Assembly (NCBI GenBank): GCA_017621075.1
Contig: JAGATV010000037.1
Coordinates: 55,001-119,000, forward strand
Reading direction: 5' to 3'
DNA from: Lachnospiraceae bacterium
GTDB lineage: Bacteria; Bacillota; Clostridia; Lachnospirales; Lachnospiraceae
DNA: 64,000 nt
Shown here: positions 38,525 to 47,475 of the stretch, piece by piece
Position numbering within the stretch: position 1 is the stretch's first letter
How the letters are laid out: every line of letters starts with the position of its first letter
Program-made: the position numbers and the translations under genes
Notes under the pieces: generated by a model
What the model saw: only the letters and a program-made list of their open reading frames with translations
What the model was told of the DNA's origin: nothing
Databases searched by the model: none

Positions 38525-41068
38525 ATGTTGACGGCATTGTTTCAGAAAGTGTTGGAAATGAGCATACAGGCGGGAATTTTGATCCTGGTGGTTCTGGTGA
38601 TAAGGATTCTGTTTCGCAGACTGCCCAAGAGTATTACCTGCCTTTTGTGGGCGATCGTGGCGCTGCGTCTGATGGTGCCCGTGAGTTTTGAAACTTCCTG
38701 GGGGATATGGCCGGGACTAAAGACGGCGGGAAGCACCCTGACACAAAGTGGGGCGCCTGTGACAGAGGAGGCACTGCAGGTGCCATCCGGGACAGGAAAT
38801 ATAAATGCGAAAGAGCATGTTTTAGGTAAGACGACCGGAAATATGCCGGAAGTTGTGCCGGGCACGGATCGGAGTGTCCCGGAAAGCAGGATCGATGGGG
38901 CGTCCGGCAGGGAGAGACAACCGACAGTTGTGACAGTAATGTCATTTGTATGGATCTTGGGAGCTGTAACCATCCTCTTATATGGTCTGATAAGTTATGT
39001 GCGCATCCGGCTTCGTGTCCGGGAAGCGGTGCACTATCAGGACAATGTATGGCAGTGTGATGGCATTGATACTCCGTTTGTGCTGGGATATATAAAGCCC
39101 CGGATCTATTTGCCTTTCCGGATGGAGAAAAATTCCCTGCAGGATATTGTTCTCCATGAAAAGGCCCATATTGCCGGGGGAGACCATTTGGGTAAATTAT
39201 TGGGTTTTGTCCTGCTGGCGGTGTATTGGTTCCAGCCGCTTTTGTGGATTGCCTATTTTCTGTTTTGCAGGGACTTGGAAATGGCCTGTGATGAGAGGGT
39301 GATCCGCACCTTGGATCAGGAGGCCAGGAAAAGGTATTCCCAGACGCTTCTTGCCTGTACCATCGAAAGCAGACAACTGCTGCAGGCGCCTCTTGCCTTT
39401 GGTGAGGTGGGAGTGAAGGAAAGGATACGCAATATTCTGCAATACAAAAAGCCCGGGGGTTGGGCGGTGGTGGCAGCGCTCTTGATCTGCCTGTTGGTGG
39501 CAGTCTGCTTTTTTACCAGCCGCAGGACCACAGACAGCCCGGTCAATGGGGTGGACAATCACACCCCCGAATCCTTGGCTTCTTCCGGCAGGCCGCCTGT
39601 TGCAGAGAGCCGCCCGGTGGAAGTCAAAGACTACGGGGAGCTGATTGCCGGGCTGAAAGCAGATCAGTCTTATGCGCTGGTGAAATTGGGCCGGGATGTG
39701 GGCGAAGTGCTTCTGGTTGCCGATGGCACCTACTTTGATCAGAAAATCGAAGCATGGGAAAGCTTTGATGCCACAGTCTATGCAAAGATGGATGAGCAGG
39801 TATATGATCTGGGCCCCATATCCGGTTCCGGCACGGCATATCCCATCCGCTACGACGGGGACGGCATCTTTGTGGCAGGCGGACACTATGTGGCACGGTA
39901 TCTGCCCGATCAGGAAACCAAACAACTGAACCTTGTGTCTTATGCCGATGAAGTGTTTGATGAAGCGGGGAATGTGACTTATACAGTGTATGAAGAAGGA
40001 CAGGAGCGGATGGTGCAGGATGCCTCTTATCTGGATGCGCTGAACCGGCAGTACAGTGAGGCCCGGGTGGTACGCTTTGGGCCTGTGGTGGAGGAGTTTT
40101 CCTCGGAGGGAATCATAGATCCTGCCGCTTCGATCACGCCTCTGCCCATGGAGACGGTGGCGAGGGCAGATCTGGACGGGGACGGCGTACTTGATCTGGT
40201 ACAGGTAAAAGCATTGGAGCCGGGAAAGAGTGGAAACCTGTATCTCTCTGACAGCGGCCTTCCTTCCATACAGGTCAATGACAGGTCCTTTGGCGCAGAT
40301 GACCTCTACAGTATGGGACTTTATGAGGAGAATCTGGATGTGGCCACCTATTATATTTTTGACCTGGATATGAGCGATGCCTACAAGGAGATTGGCGTTT
40401 ATTTTGAGGGTCCCAGCTTTGATCCTGTGACATGGCTCTTTCGTTATCAGGATGGGACCCTGTCCAAGATCGGATGCTTCCGGGCGGCTCCCATACAGGA
40501 AACTTATCCCATGTACTATAGCTATGGTGATCCGGGTCTGGATCCTCAAACCTATCAGCAGATATTGGATGACGTCAAGCGGGATGAGATCCTCATTACA
40601 GTACCGGGGGATGGTACTGTAATGGCCTGGGGACGCTATGATGTGCTGGAGACCTCCTGGGCAGAGCGCCTGTGGGAGCTGGATGATAGAGACGGGAAAC
40701 TAAAGGAAGTGGAACAAGAGGAGTATGTCTTTGGCCAGTGGGAAAGAGAGAATCCCGTTACTTTGAAGGAAGAGATCCGGGTGTACGATAGCCGGGAATC
40801 CGGGGCATCGGTGATCACTCTTCCGGCGGGAGAGCCGATTGCCTTTTACAGCTATCAGCCCCGGGAAGGTTGGATGAAGCTTGTATATGGTGCACGATCA
40901 GTGGATGCAGTGACAAAGAGCGGGATCGCAGGGGATGCACTTGCGGGAAATAAACTCACCGAAAATGTGGACTGGGCCTGGTTACAGGTTGTGGACGGGG
41001 CTGTGGTCACACCCTCCGGCACCTACGATCCTTATGATCTCTTTGAGAATCTGAGCCTGGCGGATTGA
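38525..41068 (+). CDS. BlaR1-like M56 sensor peptidase with long extracytoplasmic C-terminus
   Basis: 847-residue membrane protein. Residues 1-330 form the M56 peptidase: helices near 10-28, 33-52 and 135-160, zinc motif HEKAH (about 211-215) with WFQPLLWIAYF and third ligand Glu in EMACDERVI. A further membrane helix (about 315-333) leads to some 510 extracytoplasmic residues. That part has no penicillin-binding signature. It contains an FG-GAP/VCBS-like calcium segment ADLDGDGVLDLV (about residue 548) and an SH3-like end (IRVYDSRESGASVITLPAGEPI...GWMKLVYG). It probably senses an envelope signal other than a beta-lactam. Pairs with blaI. Confidence 0.85.
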   Translation: MLTALFQKVLEMSIQAGILILVVLVIRILFRRLPKSITCLLWAIVALRLMVPVSFETSWGIWPGLKTAGSTLTQSGAPVTEEALQVPSGTGNINAKEHVLGKTTGNMPEVVPGTDRSVPESRIDGASGRERQPTVVTVMSFVWILGAVTILLYGLISYVRIRLRVREAVHYQDNVWQCDGIDTPFVLGYIKPRIYLPFRMEKNSLQDIVLHEKAHIAGGDHLGKLLGFVLLAVYWFQPLLWIAYFLFCRDLEMACDERVIRTLDQEARKRYSQTLLACTIESRQLLQAPLAFGEVGVKERIRNILQYKKPGGWAVVAALLICLLVAVCFFTSRRTTDSPVNGVDNHTPESLASSGRPPVAESRPVEVKDYGELIAGLKADQSYALVKLGRDVGEVLLVADGTYFDQKIEAWESFDATVYAKMDEQVYDLGPISGSGTAYPIRYDGDGIFVAGGHYVARYLPDQETKQLNLVSYADEVFDEAGNVTYTVYEEGQERMVQDASYLDALNRQYSEARVVRFGPVVEEFSSEGIIDPAASITPLPMETVARADLDGDGVLDLVQVKALEPGKSGNLYLSDSGLPSIQVNDRSFGADDLYSMGLYEENLDVATYYIFDLDMSDAYKEIGVYFEGPSFDPVTWLFRYQDGTLSKIGCFRAAPIQETYPMYYSYGDPGLDPQTYQQILDDVKRDEILITVPGDGTVMAWGRYDVLETSWAERLWELDDRDGKLKEVEQEEYVFGQWERENPVTLKEEIRVYDSRESGASVITLPAGEPIAFYSYQPREGWMKLVYGARSVDAVTKSGIAGDALAGNKLTENVDWAWLQVVDGAVVTPSGTYDPYDLFENLSLAD

Positions 41069-41110
41069 CAGATCCTCAAATTTTATTGCTCCTAAAACAA
41101 AAACATGACC

Positions 41111-41139
41111 TTGACAAAAACTCTGAAACCCTGTAAACT
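41111..41139 (+). promoter_or_regulatory. Promoter of the riboswitch-controlled secreted protein gene
   Basis: Perfect -35 TTGACA (41111-41116), 17 bases, -10 TAAACT (41134-41139) with TG just upstream. Transcription would start at the 5' edge of the riboswitch. Confidence 0.75.
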
Positions 41140-41225
41140 GAGACCATGTAAACAGGGGAGGGCAAACCTGTGGAAACGCAGGGGCGCAAAGCTTGAAGTC
41201 TAAGTGATATAGGGGACATGGCACG
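41140..41225 (+). promoter_or_regulatory. c-di-GMP-I riboswitch (GEMM-I)
   Basis: P1 pairs CCATGT (41144-41149) with ACATGG (41216-41221). Inside lies the conserved GGCAAACC (41161-41168), a stem CTGTG-GAAA-CGCAG with GNRA tetraloop, then GGGGCGCAAAGC and AGTCTAAG. This is the aptamer core of the class I cyclic di-GMP riboswitch, with the tetraloop and the CGCAAAGC segment intact. A terminator follows 32 bases later, so the switch likely acts by transcription control; whether c-di-GMP turns the gene on or off cannot be read from sequence. Confidence 0.88.
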
Positions 41226-41256
41226 AAAAGTGGAAGCTATATGATAATGATTGTTC

Positions 41257-41288
41257 GGCTGCAATGATGGATTCATTGCAGCCATTTT
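41257..41288 (+). terminator. Riboswitch expression-platform terminator
   Basis: Perfect 11-bp stem GGCTGCAATGA (41257-41267) / TCATTGCAGCC (41273-41283), loop TGGAT, then ATTTTG. The T-run is short but the stem is strong. Confidence 0.75.
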
Positions 41289-41341
41289 GCGTTTCCATAC
41301 CCTTTTTCTGTTCACAAATACCAATGAAAAAGGGAGAAGCC

Positions 41342-42149
41342 ATGAAAAGAACAAGAAGAAGACACTAGAATCACTCTGAGGCTGGTTTCTGTCTGGGCAG
41401 ACTGCTGGCAGGGTGAGGTCCTGATTGAAAATAAAGGGATCGTGCCCATCGATGATTGGTGCATTCGACTGCCCATGGAACAGACTATCGCAGAAATCTG
41501 GAATGCCTGTTTGGAAGACGGTCTGATCAAAAATGCCGGCTGGAACCAGGATATCCCCGGAGAAGGTAGCGTGGTTTTCGGCTTTATCGCAAGCGGAGAA
41601 TTTGAGACCTTTCCAGAAACCTGTGAGATTCTGGGGGACAAAACCTTGGCAGGTGAGGAAAGTTATGAGATCATCTATGAGATTGTAAATGAATGGCAGG
41701 GTGGTTTCGTCGGAAACATTACCATCACCAACAATGGTGGAAAAACTATCAAAGACTGGCAACTTGGATTCACCTTTGAAAATGAGATCACGTCCCTTTG
41801 GAATGGGGAGCTCGTTTCCCATGAGGAAAACCACTATTTGGTCAGAAATCCCGGCTATAGCCAGAACCTCATGCCAGGGGAAAGTGTCACCATAGGATTC
41901 CTGGCGGCAGGTATTCCCGGAGAAGTGATCAGCAGCACCGTGCTGGAACAGACAGGCCTTTCACAGGCAACCACGTCACAGGAGGAAACCATTACAGTGA
42001 CTATTGACACTTCGGTTATGACAAAGCATCAGACTCTGGAAATGTATCTGGCAGGGGAAAAACTGGGCACACTGGCGGGCAGCGGGCAGCTTGACCGTAG
42101 GGGAAGAATGGACCATAGAGGAACCGGGACTGGTAATCGGCATCAATAG
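41342..42149 (+). pseudogene. 5' part of a large secreted protein: two CBM2-like modules, no signal peptide
   Basis: ATG 41342 has a good GGGAG site but reads MKRTRRRH and stops at TAG 41366-41368. In another frame, open from 41346, two modules of about 95 residues follow. Module 1 is WADCWQGEVLIENKGIVPI..W with EIWNA; module 2 is NEWQGGFVGNITITNNG..W with SLWNGEL. Both show the N-x-G...W...W-N pattern of CBM2-type carbohydrate-binding domains. The charged start joined to the middle of a domain suggests that the signal peptide was lost by deletion. The frame then runs out at 42149 while the true continuation lies in the +1 frame from about 42085. Two lesions in one gene point to decay. Confidence 0.8.
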
Positions 42150-44505
42150 ACTAACCGTGACTGCCCGTTCTTTTGAGGGGAAAGAATACAGTGCCGAAAC
42201 CTGCATTCTGAATCTCAGCATGGAAAACATGGAAGCATCCCAGGTGGACCTTTCCGACAGGGATGGCGATGGATTGAACCACTACTTTGAGACTATCCTG
42301 GGGACCGACCCGGAGTCGGAAGATAGTGATAGTGACGTCCTAAAAGACATGGATGAGCTCATAGGCATCGGCACTGATCCCCTGAATTCGGACACGGATG
42401 CAGATGGCACCCTTGACGGAGAAGAAGACCCTGACGGGGATGGGCTGTCCAACCGGGAAGAGATCCAGGCGGGGACAGAGCCCCTGTTTTCGGATACTGA
42501 TGGGGACGGCATCCTTGACGGAGAAGAAGTGACCTTGCAGACTTTCCACAGGGAGATTGAAGAAACCCACAGAAGCGGAGTCACGGAAATAGAGGTGGTC
42601 ATGGAATGTGCCGGGCACATAGACAATGAAATATCCGTCTTGGACACCTACGACATCGATATGCGTTCCACGGAACTGGCGGGGCTTGTGGGTGTGCCTG
42701 TGGACATCTCTTGTTGCCAGGAGTTTGACCATGCTACCCTTATCTTCCACTATGAGGAAGGGGCACTGCCCGGGGAGGAAGAAAATTTGGGCATCCTGTG
42801 GTATGACGAAGAAAATGACAATTATATTCTGGTGGCGGACACCATTCTGGATAAGGAGGGCAATACGATCTCCTGCACCACGGATCACTTTTCCACCTGG
42901 CTGGTGGTGGATAAGGAACAGTGGAAGAAATGCTTTGCTGCTTCTGTATCGGCAACAGAATCGGCTGGCAACGGTTATCCTGCTCTGACCTTGGAACTGG
43001 AGGACGGGGTGCACCGCTACCAGTTGTTCGAGAACCATGGCTCCTATACGGATGCGGAAGAAATCTGCCGCCTGGCAGGCGGGTACCTTGCCACCATACA
43101 GAGTAGCGTGGAGGATGCAGCCGTATATAATTACATCCGCACCCAAAAGTGCGAAAGCGCCTACATAGGGTTAAGTGATGCAGCAGAGGAAGGAAAATGG
43201 GAATGGAGCAACGGGGAGGAAGTGGCCTACACCAACTGGCATTACGGGGAGCCAAACGGACTGACACGTGAGAACTATGCCATGTATTACTACAAATTCC
43301 CGGACGGAAGCTGGAATGACGGAGCCTTCAACAGTGGATTCACGGTACAGGATGTATCCATCTTTATTTGCGAATGGAAGGATGTGGATACTGAGACCGA
43401 CAGCGATGGTGATGGCCTGCCGGACTATTATGAGAGAAATGGCATGCGTCTGTCTAACGGCACTCTCCTGTATACGGACCCCTTCAAGACGGATACGGAC
43501 GGTGACGGCATCAGCGACTATGACGAGGCAGGGGGTCTGCCTGTGTGGGAAGAGTATGTGATGGATGGGAAGACTTACCGGGCTCTGGTACACCATCCGG
43601 CCAGCTATCACAAGCTTTCTAGTGAATTCATTTATGTGGACGGAAGGCTGAACGGAAATGGTATAGTGGAGAATGGAAGGATGGAGTATGTGCCGTATTC
43701 GGAGGAATTCAAGAAAGAATTATATAATCAGGATCAACAATATAGACCACAAGTGTTTGAAAAGACAAAAACAACTTATGGTATAGCAGGAGTTCATGGG
43801 CTGTATTCAGACAAAACAGGAGAAATAGCCGCTGAACAATGGGCAAACTATATGGGATGGAATGCAATGATTATCCAGGTACTTGTTGCCCAAAAATGTT
43901 TTATGGCAAATGAATGCTTTACCGCTTATATTACGGGGATAGGAGGTTCCGAACTGGGAATAGACAATATGGGAACCCGTAAGTATGTAGACGCTAACCA
44001 GATAATTCAAGATACCATGTTAAATTCCGCAAATGAGCATTTTAAGGAAAACATGTGCAAAGCAATGAAGGTAGCGGAGGAAGTCCTGAGTGAACAGAAC
44101 AGGGAGGTCTATATAGCCCTGTCGCCAGAGACTGTATGGACAGGCTGTCAATACCATCACACGAATGGTCTGTGGGATGATGACAAGAGCTTTTGGGAAA
44201 ATGTAGGAACAAATTATGGTACACTAATACACATGGACGAGTTTGGAACTTACAATAAGGCAGATGCCGGAGTGACTTTGCACTGCACTTATGATCCCAA
44301 GACAAAGGAATACCGAATAGAATATAGATATTATCTGATAGATTTCTATGATTTTAGTTTTTGGAATATATTGTATGAGCAGGATGCATTGGGAACAGCC
44401 AAGAGCTATGAGTTATATGGCGTATCTGAAGGCAGTATATCATGGAAGCAGGGACAGAAACTGAGATTTGCATTTCCGCATGGTATTGTAGCATATAACA
44501 ATTAA
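42091..44505 (+). pseudogene. 3' part of the secreted protein: Ca-repeats, C-type lectin, variable C-terminal domain
   Basis: 804 codons continuing the CBM protein in the +1 frame (GQ|LTVGEEWTIEEPG joins smoothly). Domains: thrombospondin-3-like calcium repeats (about 55-150: DRDGDGL, DSDSD, DTDADG, DPDGDG, DTDGDG); a beta domain ending CTTDHFSTWLVVDK (150-285); a C-type lectin domain (about 292-430: AGGYLATIQSSVEDA, AYIGLSD, WEWSNGEEVAYTNWHYGEPNG); a second calcium-repeat pair (432-480); then an AT-rich-encoded domain of about 300 residues of unknown family, with WDDDKSFWENVG and YYLIDFYDFSFWNILYEQDALGTAKSYELYG. Displacement of the last domain in base composition suggests acquisition. It could still be translated from an internal start but would not be exported. 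Confidence 0.8.
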
Positions 44506-44520
44506 AGAGAGGCACGTTGG

Positions 44521-45120
44521 ATGAAAAAAATCAATAAGAAAGCAATCATTTTGATAATCCTGATAGGCGCAGTCCTGATCGGTTATGGCAGTATTTTGCT
44601 GCCGGGATTTCGGCAGCTGGTGTCGTGGGAGAAGACGAAGTTTACCGAATATGAAGATTTCAGGGAGGTGTTGACGGAATATAACAGTTCTGGGAGATGG
44701 TATTTTATGGAAACCCTCCCCGGATCGGCTGGTGAAATGAAGTATTATTGGTACATAAGACTGGCGGATATATCGGCAGGCTATTCCGTATGTCTTGATG
44801 AGAATGATTATGAAAAAATAGTAGATGAAAGGATGATACATTATAAAGAAACATCACGAAACAGGGGCTCAGAAAAGGTGATATATGTTCATCAGGAAGA
44901 ATCGCCTTATTATATTGAAAACTCTGGGTTGTTTAAATCAAAAATGACTTTTCTTGAGGAGGTATTACAAAATCCGGAAGCAGAAAGGCAGTACTATTTT
45001 TTGATTATCAATCAATTTGGACCATACGATGTAACCTGTTATAATGGAGTTATACTAAATGATGTCACGCACGAAGTGATAGAGTTTAGTGCGCAGCTAA
45101 TGGAGGAACCAAAATTCTAA
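44521..45120 (+). CDS. Membrane-anchored small protein, possible immunity protein
   Basis: 199-residue protein with a Lys-rich start, one transmembrane or signal-anchor helix (about residues 8-28) and about 170 extracytoplasmic residues. No known family is recognised with confidence. It starts 15 bases after the lectin/C-terminal-domain gene, with AGAGAGG before ATG 44521, and shares that domain's AT-rich composition. A broken paralogue follows at 45270-45567 (KYYW and the LFKSKMTFLEEVLQNP segment recur). Placement and topology resemble extracytoplasmic immunity proteins such as TipC encoded after surface toxins; this role is inferred. Confidence 0.7.
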   Translation: MKKINKKAIILIILIGAVLIGYGSILLPGFRQLVSWEKTKFTEYEDFREVLTEYNSSGRWYFMETLPGSAGEMKYYWYIRLADISAGYSVCLDENDYEKIVDERMIHYKETSRNRGSEKVIYVHQEESPYYIENSGLFKSKMTFLEEVLQNPEAERQYYFLIINQFGPYDVTCYNGVILNDVTHEVIEFSAQLMEEPKF

Positions 45121-45129
45121 GGAAATACT

Positions 45130-45567
45130 CCTTTTTGCAATATTTTCTATAAACAGGATGCGCTTGGAATCTCCGTATACGGTATCCTCATGCTATTGCA
45201 GGGGGTGGTTTCCGAATCACACAAACTTTATAGATCTTTTAGCAGATAACAATAGTTTTGGCACGGTTTTCTTTTTGAATAAATTGCCGATGCTGCGGAA
45301 GAAGAGAAGTATTACTGGCACCGGGAGCCGCGAGAAAAATCAGCAGCTATTCTATGGTCAGGCCTAAGGATGATTATGCCGGAATGAAAAAGAACTGGAT
45401 AATAAGTATACAGAGTGGGCAGAACAGAATTCAGAAGCAGCAATATGTTTGAGGGAAGAGGCAATGCGGCCTGTGCAGAGTCGGAATTTTATAAAGCCAA
45501 TTTGTCTTACATAGATAAGGTACTACATGATCCGAAAAGTAAAGAACAGTTGGATGTTCTGTGGTAG
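45130..45567 (+). pseudogene. Degenerate second copy of C-terminal domain end plus small anchored protein
   Basis: Translating in shifting frames gives FCNIFYKQDALGISVYG at 45135-45185, matching FWNILYEQDALG near the end of the upstream C-terminal domain, then PHAIAGGGF... to a stop at 45227-45229. Further on, EEEKYYWHR (about 45290) and FYKANLSYIDKVLHDPKSKEQ (split here; about 45490-45556) match KYYWYIR and LFKSKMTFLEEVLQNPEAERQ of the preceding small gene. The order domain-end then small protein is the same as in the intact pair, so this is a decayed duplicate of the pair with several frameshifts and stops. Confidence 0.75.
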
Positions 45568-45593
45568 AAGAAATTAAGTTAATGTATGGTGGA

Positions 45594-45622
45594 TTGACAA
45601 ATCCCATAGCATGAAGTATCAT
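45594..45622 (+). promoter_or_regulatory. Promoter of the TSUP transporter gene
   Basis: Perfect -35 TTGACA (45594-45599), 17 bases, -10 TATCAT (45617-45622), about 49 bases before the start codon. Confidence 0.65.
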
Positions 45623-45670
45623 CCATGAGGATAGGAAACTTGAAACTGGTTTTACAAAGGAAATCGTTTT

Positions 45671-46435
45671 ATGGAACTGACTGCCCGGACCTTTTTGATC
45701 GTCTGCCCTCTCCTGTTCCTTGCAGGACTGGTGGATGCCATTGGCGGTGGAGGAGGACTGATCTCCCTGCCCGCCTATCTCATAGCAGGACTGCCGCCCC
45801 ATGCGGCCATTGCTACCAACAAATTGTCTTCCGCTTGCGGCACGACACTTGCTACCGTGAGGTTTATCAAAAATAAGCTGGTAAATTTCAAACTGGCCAT
45901 CCCTTCCGTCCTTGCAGCTATGCTTGGCTCTTCCATCGGGGCCAGGCTCTCTCTGATGGTGGAGGAGCAGGCCATGGAATACCTGCTTTTGGGAATCCTG
46001 CCGGTTGCGGCATTTTTGGTGCTGAACCGAAGACTGTTTCCCGAAAGAGAGGAAGTGGCAGGGTGGGAGCCTGACAGAAGGACTTATCTTGTGGCAGTCA
46101 TAGCGGCTCTGATTATCGGAATGTATGACGGTTTTTACGGACCGGGCACGGGAACATTCCTGATCATTGCGTTTACCGTGTTTGCAAAGCTGGGCATGAA
46201 ATCTGCCAATGGGCAGGCCAAGGTCATCAATCTGACCACCAATCTTACGGCACTGTGGGTATTTTTGTGGAGTGGGCAGGTACATTTTCTTCTGGGGATC
46301 GTAGCTGCCCTGTGCAATATGGCGGGAGGTTATATTGGAGCGGGGCTGGTGATGACGAAGGGAAGCAGGATCGTGCGTCCCAGTATTCTGTTGGTGCTGT
46401 TCCTGTTATTTTTAAAGATCCTGGGCGTCTATTAA
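45671..46435 (+). CDS. TSUP (TauE/SafE) family membrane transporter
   Basis: 254-residue membrane protein with about eight helices in two similar halves. It has the TSUP family features GLVDAIGGGGGLISLPAYL in the first half and GMYDGFYGPGTGTFLIIAF in the second. The family exports or imports small anions such as sulfite, sulfoacetate or related organic sulfur compounds; the substrate here cannot be named. Monocistronic by appearance, lying between the accessory region and the amino acid transporter. Confidence 0.88.
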   Translation: MELTARTFLIVCPLLFLAGLVDAIGGGGGLISLPAYLIAGLPPHAAIATNKLSSACGTTLATVRFIKNKLVNFKLAIPSVLAAMLGSSIGARLSLMVEEQAMEYLLLGILPVAAFLVLNRRLFPEREEVAGWEPDRRTYLVAVIAALIIGMYDGFYGPGTGTFLIIAFTVFAKLGMKSANGQAKVINLTTNLTALWVFLWSGQVHFLLGIVAALCNMAGGYIGAGLVMTKGSRIVRPSILLVLFLLFLKILGVY

Positions 46436-46501
46436 TTGCCTAAAAATTTGAGCGGATAAAAAATAATTTCAGAAAAATTACACAAAAATGGAAAAGTAAT
46501 G

Positions 46502-46530
46502 TTGACATATTGTGGAAAATGATTTATTAT
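46502..46530 (+). promoter_or_regulatory. Promoter of the amino acid ABC transporter operon
   Basis: Perfect -35 TTGACA (46502-46507), 17 bases, -10 TATTAT (46525-46530). Transcription would start near 46537, right before the leader hairpin. Confidence 0.78.
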
Positions 46531-46540
46531 CGACCACAAG

Positions 46541-46585
46541 GAAAACAAAGGCGTTTTGCTGCAACAGCAGCAAGGCGCCTTTTTG
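46541..46585 (+). promoter_or_regulatory. Attenuator-like leader terminator of the amino acid transporter operon
   Basis: Terminator: AAAGGCGTTTTGCTG (46547-46561), loop CAACAG, CAGCAAGGCGCCTTT (46568-46582) and more T. An overlapping alternative stem AAAAC-AAAGGC-GTTTT (about 46542-46557) has a six-base loop with A at position 1 and G at 4, the pattern bound by ANTAR antiterminators. The same GGAAA.C.AAGGCGTTT core precedes glnN copy 2. Some 35 bases later the glnQ-type gene starts. Confidence 0.6.
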
Positions 46586-46626
46586 TATGACAGCTTTTAG
46601 CTGCAAGCTGCGAAAAGAGGGTTTCT

Positions 46627-47349
46627 ATGATCAAGTTGGAAAATGTATGTAAGAATTTCGGAGACCTGCAGGTGCTCAAAAATGTGAACCTGGAAGTGAA
46701 GGAAGGGGAGAAGTTGGTCATCATCGGCCCCTCCGGTTCCGGCAAATCCACCACTGTCAGGTGCATGAATTTTTTGGAGGAGCCTACCAGCGGGCATGTG
46801 TATATAGACGGGAAGGAGCTGACGGCCAAAAACCGGACCAGGATAATCCGGGAATCCGTTTCCATGGTATTCCAGCAGTTTAACCTGTATCCTCATATGA
46901 CGGTACTGAAAAACCTTACCATAGCGCCCATGAAGCTTCATCACAAGAGCAAAAGGGAAGCGGAGGAGCTGGCTTATCATTATCTGGATGTGGTAGGACT
47001 TCGGGATAAGGCCCATGTATATCCCACTACGCTGTCCGGCGGGCAGCAGCAGAGGATCGCCATTGCCAGGGCATTGTGTGCGGAAAGCAAGATCATTTTG
47101 TTTGATGAACCCACCTCGGCACTGGACCCTGAGACCATAAAAGAGGTACTGGATGTCATGATCAAACTGGCGAAAGAGAATATCACCATGGTGGTAGTCA
47201 CCCATGAGATGGGGTTTGCCAGACAGGTGGCAGACCGGGTGGTATTCATGGCGGACGGGCAGATCATAGAGGAGGGAACCCCGGAGCACTTTTTTATCAA
47301 TCCTTCCAATGACAGGGTAAAGCAGTTCCTCGGAAAGATCATCCGCTAA
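46627..47349 (+). CDS. Polar amino acid ABC transporter, ATP-binding protein
   Basis: 240-residue GlnQ/HisP-type ATPase with Walker [13 protein letters not shown], signature [15 protein letters not shown], Walker [14 protein letters not shown] and H-loop VVTHEMGFA. It powers uptake by the two permeases and binding protein encoded downstream. It is first in the operon, although 126 bases separate it from the binding protein gene. The upstream attenuator-like leader hints at nitrogen or amino-acid control. Confidence 0.94.
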   Translation: MIKLENVCKNFGDLQVLKNVNLEVKEGEKLVIIGPSGSGKSTTVRCMNFLEEPTSGHVYIDGKELTAKNRTRIIRESVSMVFQQFNLYPHMTVLKNLTIAPMKLHHKSKREAEELAYHYLDVVGLRDKAHVYPTTLSGGQQQRIAIARALCAESKIILFDEPTSALDPETIKEVLDVMIKLAKENITMVVVTHEMGFARQVADRVVFMADGQIIEEGTPEHFFINPSNDRVKQFLGKIIR

Positions 47350-47475
47350 AGTGTTGCGGCACGGCGTGCATGCATGAGGATGCGGCTACACAGATATCAG
47401 ACGCTTGGGCGTTTTGATATAGAGCAGTCCCCGCAAAACAGGGGGGCAATCAAGCAATAAAAGGAGGAAACTATT

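Noticed and set aside
39197-40549. 450-codon minus-strand open frame opposite the BlaR1-like gene
   Set aside because: Antisense shadow with implausible composition.
42080-42110. Programmed +1 frameshift joining the two parts of the lectin protein
   Set aside because: There is no stop codon at the shift point, no upstream Shine-Dalgarno-like stimulator and no slippery pattern of the prfB kind; with the 5' lesion, gene decay is simpler.
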